A stretch of 35,767 nucleotides of DNA from Bacteroidales bacterium (GTDB lineage: Bacteria > Bacteroidota > Bacteroidia > Bacteroidales > Tenuifilaceae), in NCBI GenBank assembly GCA_003531155.1, contig DQHR01000078.1, positions 351 through 36,117 on the forward strand. The letters are read 5' to 3'. Position numbers and translations under genes: made by a program. The notes beneath the pieces are model-generated. The model was not told the origin of the DNA. It saw nothing but the letters and a program-made list of their open reading frames with translations, and did no database searches. Each line of letters begins with the position of its first letter. Positions within the stretch are counted from its first letter, which is position 1. Of the stretch, positions 15,201 to 23,038 are shown one piece after another.

Positions 15201-17983
15201 ACAAGTTTCCATTGCTCGAATTGAATTACATATGCATATAATGAAACCTTATACTTTCCCCCCACTGAATATTTATGTGTGACAATAGTATTTGAGAATG
15301 GAGGTAATAAAGCGCTTTCAATATTGGATTGCGTTCCATCTCCATATGTGATATAAAAACTACAGTTTTTATTTGATGTAATTTCAAAACTTGCATTCTG
15401 GTCGTTTGGGCTTGTTGTTGCAATAAAGTCCATGTTTAAATCGCCTAAGTTACTAACCCTGTAGTCGTATCTTGCAAATGCAGTACTTACATCGTCTTGA
15501 ACTCTAAGTGTTACGGTATAAAACCCTTCTACGGTGTATTCATTTGAAGGGCACGCAATTGTACGTCGTGTATCCCATGGATATGTGTCATCGCCAAAAT
15601 CCCAATAGTATTTTACATCACCTTTTGCATTTTGGATAACACTAATGAATTGTACACTTCTGTTTGGAAGTAAATTAAAAATTCTAGAATTGTTTGTACC
15701 AACAAAAAAATCTATTTTCAGAGGAGGGCTGTCAACTATTTCAACTGTTTTACGAATTGTTTTAGACGTCTGACCACTCCTAACAGTCAATTGAATTATT
15801 TTTGTTCCAATCTCGGAATAGGATATAGTTTCTGTTTTATTAGAAGAATAGTTCATTGAGCAACCATTCAAGAAATACCAATCATAGGAATAGGCTCCAT
15901 CACCACCGCTTGCTTTAACAGATACCTCAATGCTTTCATTCTTTTCTGCTTTTACTTTATCAATTGCTATCTCGGCTAAAAGTTCATTGCCGACAGTTAC
16001 AATATTTTGCGTTTTTCCATAACCCTCCTTTACATTATTTTTTTCAAGAGTTACTTCGGCAGAGATAACAGCAGGATAGGAAAAACTTGTAGAATAGGAT
16101 TTGTTGCTGCCTGTGTATTCTTTAACAGGAGTTGGGCTTTTGTCCTCAAAGAAAATCCAATGATAGCTATAATCTTCAGGAATAATATTGGGATCGAGTA
16201 TTATAGATGTAAATGTAACCTCCTCATCAACATTTACTTGTGTTTTGCTTGAGTTAATTGTTACACTAAAACTGTTGCTTGTACTTGCCTCTCCCCCTAT
16301 TTCAAAGCAATGCATATCATCGTACCCTTGAGAATTGTGAGGAGGAGTGCTCCATGTATTTTGACCTGTTCTTTTTGGAATTTCTGATTCGGAATAACTT
16401 GTTTTTGAAGATGAGAAGTTTTCAATTGCATTACCGGCAAGGTCTGTCCCGTTAAATCGGATAAAATGAACGCCATCGGTAGAGCCATCTGTTTTAATTG
16501 CGCTAGCATCTATTGTAAACTCCCACTCTTTACCTTCAGTATCGATTTTGGTACCAGCAAATGGGCAAGTTAAAGTTAATGTTGCTTGCCCTTGGTTAGG
16601 CTTTATGCTTTCAATATTTAGTGCGGTTAATGGTTCGCTGGCAGTAACCTTAATGGTTAAACTTTTGTCGCGTGCGGCTTTTGCAATTTTCCCATCGAGC
16701 GGGTTGTGCAAATTTGCATTACCGTTAGCAATATATTCAAGGGCATTACTTGTTGAATTCCACACCCATTCTCCTTTATAAACATCTGTAGTGCCCGATT
16801 TAATTTCTACCTTTTGGAGGTAAGGGCATAGATTATCTAAAGTGGTATTTACTGTTGCAGTTGAACTTAGTGCTTGAATAACTGCATTCCCAACATCAGT
16901 GCCAATTGCTTGGAATGTATAAGAGCCATCTCCATACTGGAAACCTCTTGCTATTGTCGATGTCGTTGATGTTGCTTGACTATTGAAGTGATACTTAAAA
17001 AAATCATGACTATGCACATTGGGCACTATTGGATAAATTCCTACACCAACTGCATTTCTAATTTCTTGTTCAGACGTTAATGAATAAATAATGTTATGTT
17101 CTGGAACATTACTAATCCCTAAACTATTATTTGTATAGAACATTTGCTCTAAACCTGTATAATTATAGGAAAAAGTCTTAACAGATTGTCCATTTTTAGA
17201 AATCTGAAGTTGAAGATTATCAAAGTCATGGCTAAGTACTGTGTTTTCTTCAGTTTCAACTATTATAGTACCAAAGGAAATGTCATTTCCAAATTCAGTT
17301 GCAATACTATTGTTATTGTATTTTAATTGTAAATTAATGGTTGGTGCATAATTATTTGTTCTATTTAAAAAACTGAGGGGATTTTCACTCAAATTATTCC
17401 TTTCTAAGTGTAAGTGAGGGCCACTTGGATAAGCTCTAGCTCTGAATATAAGATCTCCTTGGTTAGCAGTCTGCCTCAAGGTGACTCGGCTTCTTGTCAC
17501 ATCATCGTAAAAAGTATTATTATTGTTTGGATCACCGTCTCCATCATCATAATTTCCACTTATATATGCATTAGTTGTTGTTAGAACATTATTTCTCACT
17601 TCTCTAATAATTAATAATCTATAATTTGGATTATTATTAATTCTATAATCCCAAATCACATTATGATTTTCATCCTCAAATGTACCAACATGAACATGAC
17701 GATATCTAAAATTCCCAACTTCAACATAAGAAATATCATCGCCATTATATGCAGGAAGGACAATGGTGCCATTTTCTACTGCATATGCAGGTCCATATAA
17801 ACCAGGGGGGCTATAATCTAAACCTTTATGGAATTTAGTTGTAGTGCCATTTACATATCTTGGACCAAAATCACTTGTTAAATTGGTTAGAGCATTATTT
17901 CCTCCTGTTGGGTTTGGTAAGGTTTGACCAAAAGAAAAATAAGTTAAAAAAATACTTGTCAAGGTAACAATATATATCTTCAT
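12251..17983 (-). CDS. T9SS-secreted multidomain protein with N-terminal M23 peptidase, PKD/Ig, BACON and beta-helix domains
   Basis: A 1910-residue secreted protein. Signal peptide at 1-19 (ends FSFGQ). Residues ~35-200 look like an M23 (LytM) metallopeptidase: HKGLD supplies His52 and Asp56, an RHVHVG segment lies at ~93, and GPHLHLE supplies His190 and His192, the usual HxH. The middle (~570-1300) is a string of PKD/Ig-like modules (e.g. YYWDFGDDTYPW). A BACON-like domain spans ~1308-1405, and a right-handed parallel beta-helix ~1406-1720 (IQEAIDAASDGDRVEVDEGT, GGGIYSYFSNPEL). After a small beta domain (~1740-1795) comes a T9SS sorting domain (1833-1910, FNVFPNPTDGSF to MIIKQ). It should be exported by T9SS and surface-attached or released. 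Activity on peptidoglycan or proteins is inferred from the motifs. It is the last gene of a three-gene operon. Confidence 0.85.
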   Translation of the reverse strand: MKIYIVTLTSIFLTYFSFGQTLPNPTGGNNALTNLTSDFGPRYVNGTTTKFHKGLDYSPPGLYGPAYAVENGTIVLPAYNGDDISYVEVGNFRYRHVHVGTFEDENHNVIWDYRINNNPNYRLLIIREVRNNVLTTTNAYISGNYDDGDGDPNNNNTFYDDVTRSRVTLRQTANQGDLIFRARAYPSGPHLHLERNNLSENPLSFLNRTNNYAPTINLQLKYNNNSIATEFGNDISFGTIIVETEENTVLSHDFDNLQLQISKNGQSVKTFSYNYTGLEQMFYTNNSLGISNVPEHNIIYSLTSEQEIRNAVGVGIYPIVPNVHSHDFFKYHFNSQATSTTSTIARGFQYGDGSYTFQAIGTDVGNAVIQALSSTATVNTTLDNLCPYLQKVEIKSGTTDVYKGEWVWNSTSNALEYIANGNANLHNPLDGKIAKAARDKSLTIKVTASEPLTALNIESIKPNQGQATLTLTCPFAGTKIDTEGKEWEFTIDASAIKTDGSTDGVHFIRFNGTDLAGNAIENFSSSKTSYSESEIPKRTGQNTWSTPPHNSQGYDDMHCFEIGGEASTSNSFSVTINSSKTQVNVDEEVTFTSIILDPNIIPEDYSYHWIFFEDKSPTPVKEYTGSNKSYSTSFSYPAVISAEVTLEKNNVKEGYGKTQNIVTVGNELLAEIAIDKVKAEKNESIEVSVKASGGDGAYSYDWYFLNGCSMNYSSNKTETISYSEIGTKIIQLTVRSGQTSKTIRKTVEIVDSPPLKIDFFVGTNNSRIFNLLPNRSVQFISVIQNAKGDVKYYWDFGDDTYPWDTRRTIACPSNEYTVEGFYTVTLRVQDDVSTAFARYDYRVSNLGDLNMDFIATTSPNDQNASFEITSNKNCSFYITYGDGTQSNIESALLPPFSNTIVTHKYSVGGKYKVSLYAYVIQFEQWKLVTQKEINVYKTPNAPNGEIVLYYNKWYYDDKFVLSGRVFNILPFPNVQSEFSLYSPGYYTYFDRSLYYRFKWWTNSPIEFTHPNEPMTWITLNDEIKDELNRTGTYKFTATLDVTGYIDFEPYWKTYSKTSEFILYNPLAIKNINYVYVDEIGNTVTVTPQITGGIQPYEIDWFIDDVFYSNNSTIDILVGDKMKNCKLIVRNASSFYRNDDYEVKKDFHVCPPIQVDAGNTIYLCNDGSKKTFNPIVSGGSGVYYYTWNPDTNLSSIIDENPTVSSTGVGTKQYTLTVRDNYGTSASDQVDVVTYDDIQINLDPFYYVNGTESSIITPTISGGSGNFSYKWSNGARTKDITINYLSNFEQTFTVKDNYTGCEKTANCKILCRGFSITAVNNFLKSKNPTTIKLQVTSAPTPGKITYSARSECDWLSVISGTSGYSDNYITFNVSENNTNVERMGRLIIESPEAVNSPYEIIITQRKDNIIRVPADFEKIQEAIDAASDGDRVEVDEGTYNENIVFSGSKKISVKATGCPVNTIISALNQDSGPNVPESCYNNPTVTFDNNNSVLQGFSISGHYNKALFKGGGIYSYFSNPELIDLLITDNRTEGGGGGINIYYGSPKITNVSILGNYAEYGGGLFILGGSVSLKNVLIIDNRALGARVDFNNLNDPNIVFNGKGVGILSSNANMMLDNVTISENRYVEIDAPGFAELTIDAETTNITNSIITGKIGTRNSAETTKLNINFSDITSSITGPIQINWGTGNKNVDPKFDWNFSLLANSPCIDTGDPTKLDKDGSRCDMGHTGGKGIFFSTAKICTKDNIFTLAPRFLEVGANCSPLLSYEAGESESFIATEQIALKNGFEGKTGSFLSFIIQPNYNEPFQYDNKCVFYKAPEVTDTTSNNNYIQKGLDFNVFPNPTDGSFKLLLINAVENGCRVEILNILGVTLLKDLIIGTSGDFNISRFKPGSYFIRITSGNSIKTKMIIKQ

Positions 17984-18006
17984 GATAATTTCTAATTAGA
18001 AGGCTA

Positions 18007-19167
18007 CTATTTGATTTTGTATTCAATTCTTTTAATACCATCAGTATAAACATCAAAAGTGTCGTATGAAACTTCTTTGATACTTAGAGTACTAGAACCA
18101 CATTTAATTGGTGAACAATTCAAAAGTTTGCCGTTTAGATCATAAAAATTAATCATACATTTATTAGGAGCAGTATTTGTTAGTATAGCAATTGTAGAAT
18201 TATTTACAAAACATCCCTCTAATACCCATGGTTCAGTCTCAGTGTTTTGGTCTTGCTCTTTTTTAAATATTAGTTTTAAACTTGAACTATTATAAATTTC
18301 AAACATATAAGGCTTGACTATTCGCAGCAAAAATGTTCCATCATAAGACATTGCAAACTTTCCTCCGGCAGGACTGAACTCATGTTCCCATAATGTTTTA
18401 CCATTACTATCTACCAAATAAACAGACGAGCCATCTCTTACCAAAACAAAATTTCCATTACCTGATATATATGAAAAAACATTATTTGATTTATCAAAAG
18501 TTTTTTCCCATTGCTTTTTGTCATGAAAATCATAAAAATACAAAGTGTTTGTAAGATCATTTTTTGATGGATTAACCCTAATTCTGTAATAAATAGCAGT
18601 ATTAAGTTCATTAGGAATAATATATCCGATATTATCTATATAAAATACTTCTTTCCCACTTTTATCATAAGAAAAAAGTTTTTGACGACCTTCTGTTTCT
18701 TCAGAAGAACCATACCAAATAATGTGTGTATAACTCCCATCATCTGATATTGATATGTAATTTGGAATGCTTTCCTTTTTTGAAGTACTCCAAAGTAATT
18801 CGCCTTTCTCATTGTACATCTCAATTATTCCTCTTTCTTCTAATGGATCTGTTTTTTTTGAAGTTTCGTAATTAACTTTTGTAAGTTGATGAGTAACTAG
18901 AACAAAATGTTTTTTGTTTTCAGATGAATAAACCCATTGTTCGTCGTAACCTGATTCATTATTTGGATTACTTTTTAATTTTGATGTTGGAATTTTATAA
19001 GAACTATATAAGGGAATTTCACTTAATTGAATTTCAATACCCTTGATTTTGACAGTTTTTTGTTGATATTGTTGTATTTCAGAATTATCTTTTGGATAGT
19101 TTATCTTTTGCGAAAATGCATTCATACCGATTGCGGTAATAATGCAAAGTAGTATATAGTATCTCAT
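18007..19167 (-). CDS. Secreted PQQ/WD-like beta-propeller protein of unknown function
   Basis: A 386-residue protein with a signal peptide (residues 1-19, ending NAFSQ). The body has repeated strands with Trp-containing turns such as GELLWSTSKKE, KKQWEKTF and GKTLWEHEFSPAGG, spaced ~45-60 residues, interleaved with ISDDGSYTHIIW, ISGNGNFVLVRDG and MSYDGTFLLRI. This is the pattern of a PQQ/WD40-type propeller, with no enzyme residues recognised. It has no T9SS sorting domain and no lipobox, so it is probably periplasmic or held by a partner. It starts 7 bp after the upstream gene and ends 23 bp before the 1910-residue gene, so co-transcription with both is very likely and it may assist or bind one of them. 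I do not recognise a named family. Confidence 0.75.
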   Translation of the reverse strand: MRYYILLCIITAIGMNAFSQKINYPKDNSEIQQYQQKTVKIKGIEIQLSEIPLYSSYKIPTSKLKSNPNNESGYDEQWVYSSENKKHFVLVTHQLTKVNYETSKKTDPLEERGIIEMYNEKGELLWSTSKKESIPNYISISDDGSYTHIIWYGSSEETEGRQKLFSYDKSGKEVFYIDNIGYIIPNELNTAIYYRIRVNPSKNDLTNTLYFYDFHDKKQWEKTFDKSNNVFSYISGNGNFVLVRDGSSVYLVDSNGKTLWEHEFSPAGGKFAMSYDGTFLLRIVKPYMFEIYNSSSLKLIFKKEQDQNTETEPWVLEGCFVNNSTIAILTNTAPNKCMINFYDLNGKLLNCSPIKCGSSTLSIKEVSYDTFDVYTDGIKRIEYKIK

Positions 19168-19174
19168 AATTGTT

Positions 19175-21892
19175 TTATTTGCTATTCAGATTCTTTACCT
19201 CATTCTCTAACGCCTCAATGCGCTTGTTCTGATCAATTATATAGAGCGTTAGCTCCTCAATTTTCTGGAGTAGTTTGGCGTTCATCTCGCCAACTCCAAT
19301 ACCTTGCTCTTGAGCCTCTTTTTCGGTTGGAATTTCGGGAAGATGTTTGTTGGTCTTGATAAATTGCTCAAGCTCGCTTAGGGAGCGTAGTTTATGGTTG
19401 CTATTAAAAATAAAATCGGGCCATGGCTGCAACCTAATAATAACCTCCTCAGCAATAACCCTGCCAGCAACAGCCAATTTAAAACCTTTGGTATCTGTGG
19501 TGCCAATGCCAACGTTGCCAGCATTTTCTTGTAGTAATAGAAGGTTGTTGTCTCCATCATATCTTAAAGCATTATATCCACTAGGTCCATTTTGTATGAC
19601 AAATGTTTCAGAATTTTCTCCGGTTGAGAAAAAGACATCTCCAGCAACATGAAGTCTGTGTTGAGGTATTGTTCCAATACCAATAGAACCATCGCTTGTT
19701 ACTCTTATTCTTTCGTAATTATTAGTTCGAATAACAAAATCCTGATTGTCTGTGGTACCTATAAAATTGTTAGTAGGGTTTGTTCCAGTATTGCCACGTA
19801 TATTCCATGTTGAAGTTGAATTTCCTGCATCAGTAAGGATAACATCACCGGTTGAGTTAACACTTAGGAATTTTCCATTGCCTGCTACTGCTGTTGATGA
19901 AGAATTAAGCTGAGTAAATCTTAAGCCTGAGTTTCCAACTGTACCATGGTTTATTTCTAGTTTATTGTTTGCTGTTGTTGTTCCAATACCGACCTTGCCA
20001 TCATAATTAATTATCATCCTCTCCGTACTAAGGGTTGAAAATGAGATTGCTGCTGCTCCGCCAGCACCGGGTGCGTTAAAGTTAAATCCTACCTCGTTCG
20101 TTCCACCTACAACAAATGATGAAAGTATAAGTCCTCTTTCAGACACAGTACCTCCAAATCTTGCTATTTCATTGTTAGATAATCCAGAGAGAACTTCAAG
20201 TTTGGTAGCAGGGCTAGTTGTTCCAATACCGACATTGCCATTGCTTGTCACCCTTACTTTTTCAGTGTTGTTTGTTCTAATAATAAGATCTTTATTGTCA
20301 GTAGTACCTATGAAGTTAATAGTTGGATTTGTTCCCGCATTTCCTAAAAAACTCCATGCAGAAGTTAAACTACCTGCATCGGTAAGGATAACATCACCAG
20401 TTGAGTTAACACTCAAGAATTTCCCATTGCCAATTGTTGTTGGTGACATAGAGTTGAGTTGAGTGAATCTTAATCCGGAATTCCCTGCTGTACCATGGTT
20501 TATTTCAAGTTTACTATTGGGGTTTAATGTTCCAATACCAATATAACCACTCCCATTAATAATTAACCTTTTTGTACTATTTGTGGAGAACTCAAGATTG
20601 TTATTGCCGTATACTGCCATGCCTAAGTTTGATGAAACACCACTATTAATACTTGCCCCAGAGCCAATGATACCAAGGTTTGTTCCGTTGGTTTTAAACA
20701 TTAGGTAATTATTGTTGGCATTTATAGGGTTTATTGAAAGTGAGCCAGTTGTTGAGATATCTCCAACTGTTACTAATTTATGTGAAGGAACGCCTCCTCC
20801 ACAACCACTTATGGGGGTTACTTTTATTATACCTGAAGTAGCAGTTGAACTATAATTTACGACAATGTTGTTGCTTTTTGAATTAGAAGTAATTGTTGCA
20901 CCATTTGGAACTTCCCAATTATATTCGCTTGCACCTGTTACGCTTGAAATGGAGTAAGTGATTCCGTTTGCCCCTGGGTTAACAGCATTAAGGCCTGTTA
21001 TTATTCCTGCTGAGGTTTGGGTACTAATTGTAACAGGTAAATATGCAGGCTGAGCGTTTCCTCCTGAAACACTTATATTACCAGATACTGCAGAAGAATT
21101 GTAGTTGACAGTGATACTGTTAGAACCAGTTCCAGATGCTATATACGCACCATAAGGCACCGTCCATGTATAGTTAGTTACACCATAGACTATTGGTACT
21201 GAATAAACTACTCCTTTTGTTCCAGCACAAATATTGCTATTTCCACTTATTGGCCCAATTGTAAGTTGGGGATTTACAGTAACAAATAATTTACTGGGGT
21301 TCCCTGATCCGCATTTATTTTGTACAGATACAGATATATTTCCAGAGACTGCTGTTTGAGAAAAATTTACAAGAATAGTATTTGTATTTTGCCCATTGCT
21401 GATTGTTGCTCCACTAGGTACACTCCAAATATATCCGGTGGATCCAGGAACAGGTGTTGCATAATAATTTAATTGGGCTCCTCTATATACAATGTTACTT
21501 CCCGTTATTGAATTAACCGAAAGAACACCATCACCAGTTACTTCTTTACTATTTGTTAGCACCTGTCCATTTGATAAGGTAACTGTTACTGTGATTGTAA
21601 AATCACTTTGTGTATCACTAGGGTTAACTATCATGTATTCTAAACCTTGTTCTTCATCAAAATAAGGACGTCCATCATAACTGTCAAGGCTCCATACGAT
21701 GGAGGTAACACTTGGGGCCGGCTCTGTCTCCCAATTTAAATGAATTGTATATACCTCAGGACCACCATCCCAGCAAAAAGTAGATGAGCCCTCAATGGTT
21801 ACTGAATTTACTTGAGCATTTGCATATTGAAATTTCAGTGAAAAGATAAATGCAAATAATAGCACAATTAAGAATCTGTATGGATTTCTCAT
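19175..21892 (-). CDS. PKD-like and tail-fibre-like surface protein with C-terminal coiled coil
   Basis: A 905-residue protein with a signal peptide (~1-26, ending ANA). Residues ~30-380 contain an Ig-like module and three PKD-like repeats (GYIWSVPSGATIS, NYTWTVPYGAYIA, EYNWEVPNGATIT) with SGNISVSV ends. Residues ~380-800 carry tail-fibre-type repeats with VGIGT motifs at ~451, 553, 633, 738 and 791, including a ~175-residue segment present twice. The last ~100 residues (LRSLSELEQFIKTNKHLPEI ... VGEMNAKLLQKIEELTLYI) form a C-terminal module I know from Bacteroidota tail-fibre-like proteins, ending in a probable trimeric coiled coil (~865-905). No phage genes surround it and no T9SS domain is present; the export route is unclear. 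It is the first gene of the three-gene minus-strand operon. Confidence 0.8.
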   Translation of the reverse strand: MRNPYRFLIVLLFAFIFSLKFQYANAQVNSVTIEGSSTFCWDGGPEVYTIHLNWETEPAPSVTSIVWSLDSYDGRPYFDEEQGLEYMIVNPSDTQSDFTITVTVTLSNGQVLTNSKEVTGDGVLSVNSITGSNIVYRGAQLNYYATPVPGSTGYIWSVPSGATISNGQNTNTILVNFSQTAVSGNISVSVQNKCGSGNPSKLFVTVNPQLTIGPISGNSNICAGTKGVVYSVPIVYGVTNYTWTVPYGAYIASGTGSNSITVNYNSSAVSGNISVSGGNAQPAYLPVTISTQTSAGIITGLNAVNPGANGITYSISSVTGASEYNWEVPNGATITSNSKSNNIVVNYSSTATSGIIKVTPISGCGGGVPSHKLVTVGDISTTGSLSINPINANNNYLMFKTNGTNLGIIGSGASINSGVSSNLGMAVYGNNNLEFSTNSTKRLIINGSGYIGIGTLNPNSKLEINHGTAGNSGLRFTQLNSMSPTTIGNGKFLSVNSTGDVILTDAGSLTSAWSFLGNAGTNPTINFIGTTDNKDLIIRTNNTEKVRVTSNGNVGIGTTSPATKLEVLSGLSNNEIARFGGTVSERGLILSSFVVGGTNEVGFNFNAPGAGGAAAISFSTLSTERMIINYDGKVGIGTTTANNKLEINHGTVGNSGLRFTQLNSSSTAVAGNGKFLSVNSTGDVILTDAGNSTSTWNIRGNTGTNPTNNFIGTTDNQDFVIRTNNYERIRVTSDGSIGIGTIPQHRLHVAGDVFFSTGENSETFVIQNGPSGYNALRYDGDNNLLLLQENAGNVGIGTTDTKGFKLAVAGRVIAEEVIIRLQPWPDFIFNSNHKLRSLSELEQFIKTNKHLPEIPTEKEAQEQGIGVGEMNAKLLQKIEELTLYIIDQNKRIEALENEVKNLNSK
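19738..20540 (-). repeat. Internal direct duplication within the tail-fibre-like gene
   Basis: 19738-19995 and 20263-20540 encode two versions of the same segment (KLEINHGT-GNSGLRFTQLNS, GNGKFLSVNSTGDVILTDAG, FIGTTDN, RTNN-E--RVTS-G). DNA identity remains high, e.g. around GGATAACATCACC at 19838 and 20380, indicating a fairly recent intragenic duplication. Confidence 0.85.
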
Positions 21893-22645
21893 AGTAAAAT
21901 GTTTATTTAGGTCTGGTTATTTTCACTATTCTATTTTTGAGAATAAAATATTTAGTTAAATATTTGCTTTTACTAAATTATTATCAAAGTTTACTTAGCA
22001 GCATTATTGCTCTTAATAGTAAATAACTGCAAAAAAATATATAATTGGATAAGAAAAATAATTTTTAGAAATTATTAATTGTATTATAAAAGTATAAAAA
22101 ATAAATAAATAATTCCAAGAGATAGGGTTGTTTAGTTTTGTTAAATATATATTAAACATTATATCGTTTATAAGGCATTGTTTTTAGAGTTAACTTGTAA
22201 TTGTATAACTTACAAGCCAACTCAGTTTGTGCCTTTGCTGTTTATTGGTAAACTTTTTTTTGTCACCAAGGCTCGAAAATACCTATAGGTTCGATGAAGT
22301 CAATTTAATTTTTTTTATATGATTATCCCTAATTATGGCTATTCCTTTGAATTTTACGAAATTATTCTGATGACAGGTTTTCTTCGGATCCTGTCTAGAA
22401 ATTTCAAGGTAAAATGACTCTTTCAGGTCTAAAGACTCTGAAAGGTCATTTCATAGTATTATCGTTTAAGCATCCTTATGGATACTCATTTACTTTTAAT
22501 ATTAGATGCTTCACTCCGTTCAGCATGACAAAAGATACCTAATTATTAGGTATTGAATTCCAATTACCACTCTTAGAACGAACTGGCATTAAATAGTCTT
22601 CAGGGGAGATAAAATAGGATGAGCACGGCAATAAGGACAGGTATA
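21893..22645. other. Long AT-rich intergenic region upstream of the surface-protein operon
   Basis: No gene seen. It must hold the promoter for the leftward three-gene operon, but no clear TTTG / TAnnTTTG pair was found near 21900-22000. The right half carries several short inverted repeats: CTTGTAA / TTACAAG (22194-22216), GACAGG / CCTGTC (within 22372-22395), an imperfect AAATGAC...GTCATTT hairpin (22413-22454) and an 19-bp palindrome (22535-22553). One dispersed-repeat fragment lies at 22504-22534. It looks like decayed intergenic repeat material. Confidence 0.5.
22504..22534. repeat. Dispersed intergenic repeat fragment (AGATGCTTC...CAGCATGACA family)
   Basis: AGATGCTTCACTCCGTTCAG followed by CATGACAAAAG. 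The ends (AGATGCTTC and CAGCATGACAAAAG) recur at 34782-34804. Elements of this kind (GTCATCCTGAGC ... AGATGCTTC ... CAGCATGACA) are scattered in many Bacteroidota genomes; that is recalled knowledge, not tested here. Confidence 0.65.
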
Positions 22646-22707
22646 TATAAATAAAAAACTTTCTCAAGTAGAACGAACTACTTAAGAAAGTTAGGCCATA
22701 CAACCTT
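22646..22707 (-). repeat. 62-bp direct repeat, copy 2
   Basis: Matches 12030-12091 at 61 of 62 bases in the same orientation. Here it begins 7 bp after the stop codon of a CPAY micro-lipoprotein gene, for which it supplies the terminator. Confidence 0.95.
22648..22692 (-). terminator. Rho-independent terminator after the CPAY micro-lipoproteins
   Basis: 22657-22671 pairs with 22678-22692 over 15 bp (one G-U in minus-strand RNA), followed on the minus strand by TTTTTTATTTA. It lies 22 bp downstream of the stop codon at 22715, a normal distance. Confidence 0.9.
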
Positions 22708-22714
22708 TAATAAT

Positions 22715-22843
22715 TTAACTTCTAGCTACTTCTGTTGAGTTTTTAACAACTTGGCTGTATGCAGGGCATGTTTTCTTTTGGCATGAACTGAAAACAGCAG
22801 CAACAACAACCAGAACTAGTAATACAGCAAAAAATTTCTTCAT
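22715..22843 (-). CDS. CPAY-motif micro-lipoprotein 1
   Basis: A 42-residue lipoprotein: MKKFFAVLLVLVVVAAVFSS then Cys21. The basic N-terminus, long hydrophobic core and Phe-Ser-Ser-Cys lipobox mark a signal peptidase II site at Cys21, leaving a 22-residue mature peptide that begins CQKKTCPAYSQ. A second Cys (Cys26) precedes Pro-Ala-Tyr. A start three codons upstream (ATG at 22852) is possible, but MKKFF fits a lipoprotein signal better. The neighbour at 22913-23038 has the same layout (lipid Cys, four residues, then Cys-Pro-Ala-Tyr), so the two look paralogous. A strong terminator follows. Function unknown. Confidence 0.78.
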   Translation of the reverse strand: MKKFFAVLLVLVVVAAVFSSCQKKTCPAYSQVVKNSTEVARS

Positions 22844-22912
22844 TGATTTCATCGAATTACAATTTTGAGAGTCCAGTGCTAAGTTATTTAAAAATTGGTA
22901 AACCACAAAAAG

Positions 22913-23038
22913 TTACCCTTTATTATTTTGAGCCTTAACACTTGTGCTTGCATAAGCAGGGCATGAGTGTTTCATACACGAGGCCATTCCCAGCAACATC
23001 GTTGCTAGAAATACAATTGCAAGTAATCGTCTCTTCAT
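22913..23038 (-). CDS. CPAY-motif micro-lipoprotein 2
   Basis: A 41-codon gene: MKRRLLAIVFLATMLLGMAS then Cys21, with lipobox Met-Ala-Ser-Cys and a mature peptide starting CMKHSCPAYASTS and ending VKAQNNKG. It matches its neighbour in signal length, position of the lipid-bearing Cys (21 in both) and the Cys-x4-CPAY motif, which makes a spurious frame unlikely. A perfect Bacteroidota -7 element (TACTTTTG, complement of 23104-23111) lies 66 bp upstream, though without a clear -33. The 69-bp gap to the next gene suggests a bicistronic unit ended by the terminator at 22648-22692. Function unknown. Confidence 0.75.
   Translation of the reverse strand: MKRRLLAIVFLATMLLGMASCMKHSCPAYASTSVKAQNNKG

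Noticed and set aside
19175..21892. A prophage remnant, suggested by tail-fibre-like repeats.
   Set aside because: No phage structural, replication or lysis genes are nearby; the gene has a secretion signal and PKD-like modules, consistent with a cellular surface protein.
12030..22707. A composite transposon delimited by the 62-bp repeats.
   Set aside because: No transposase or integrase lies inside, and the repeats lack terminal inverted ends. The repeats are reported as possible recombination sites instead.
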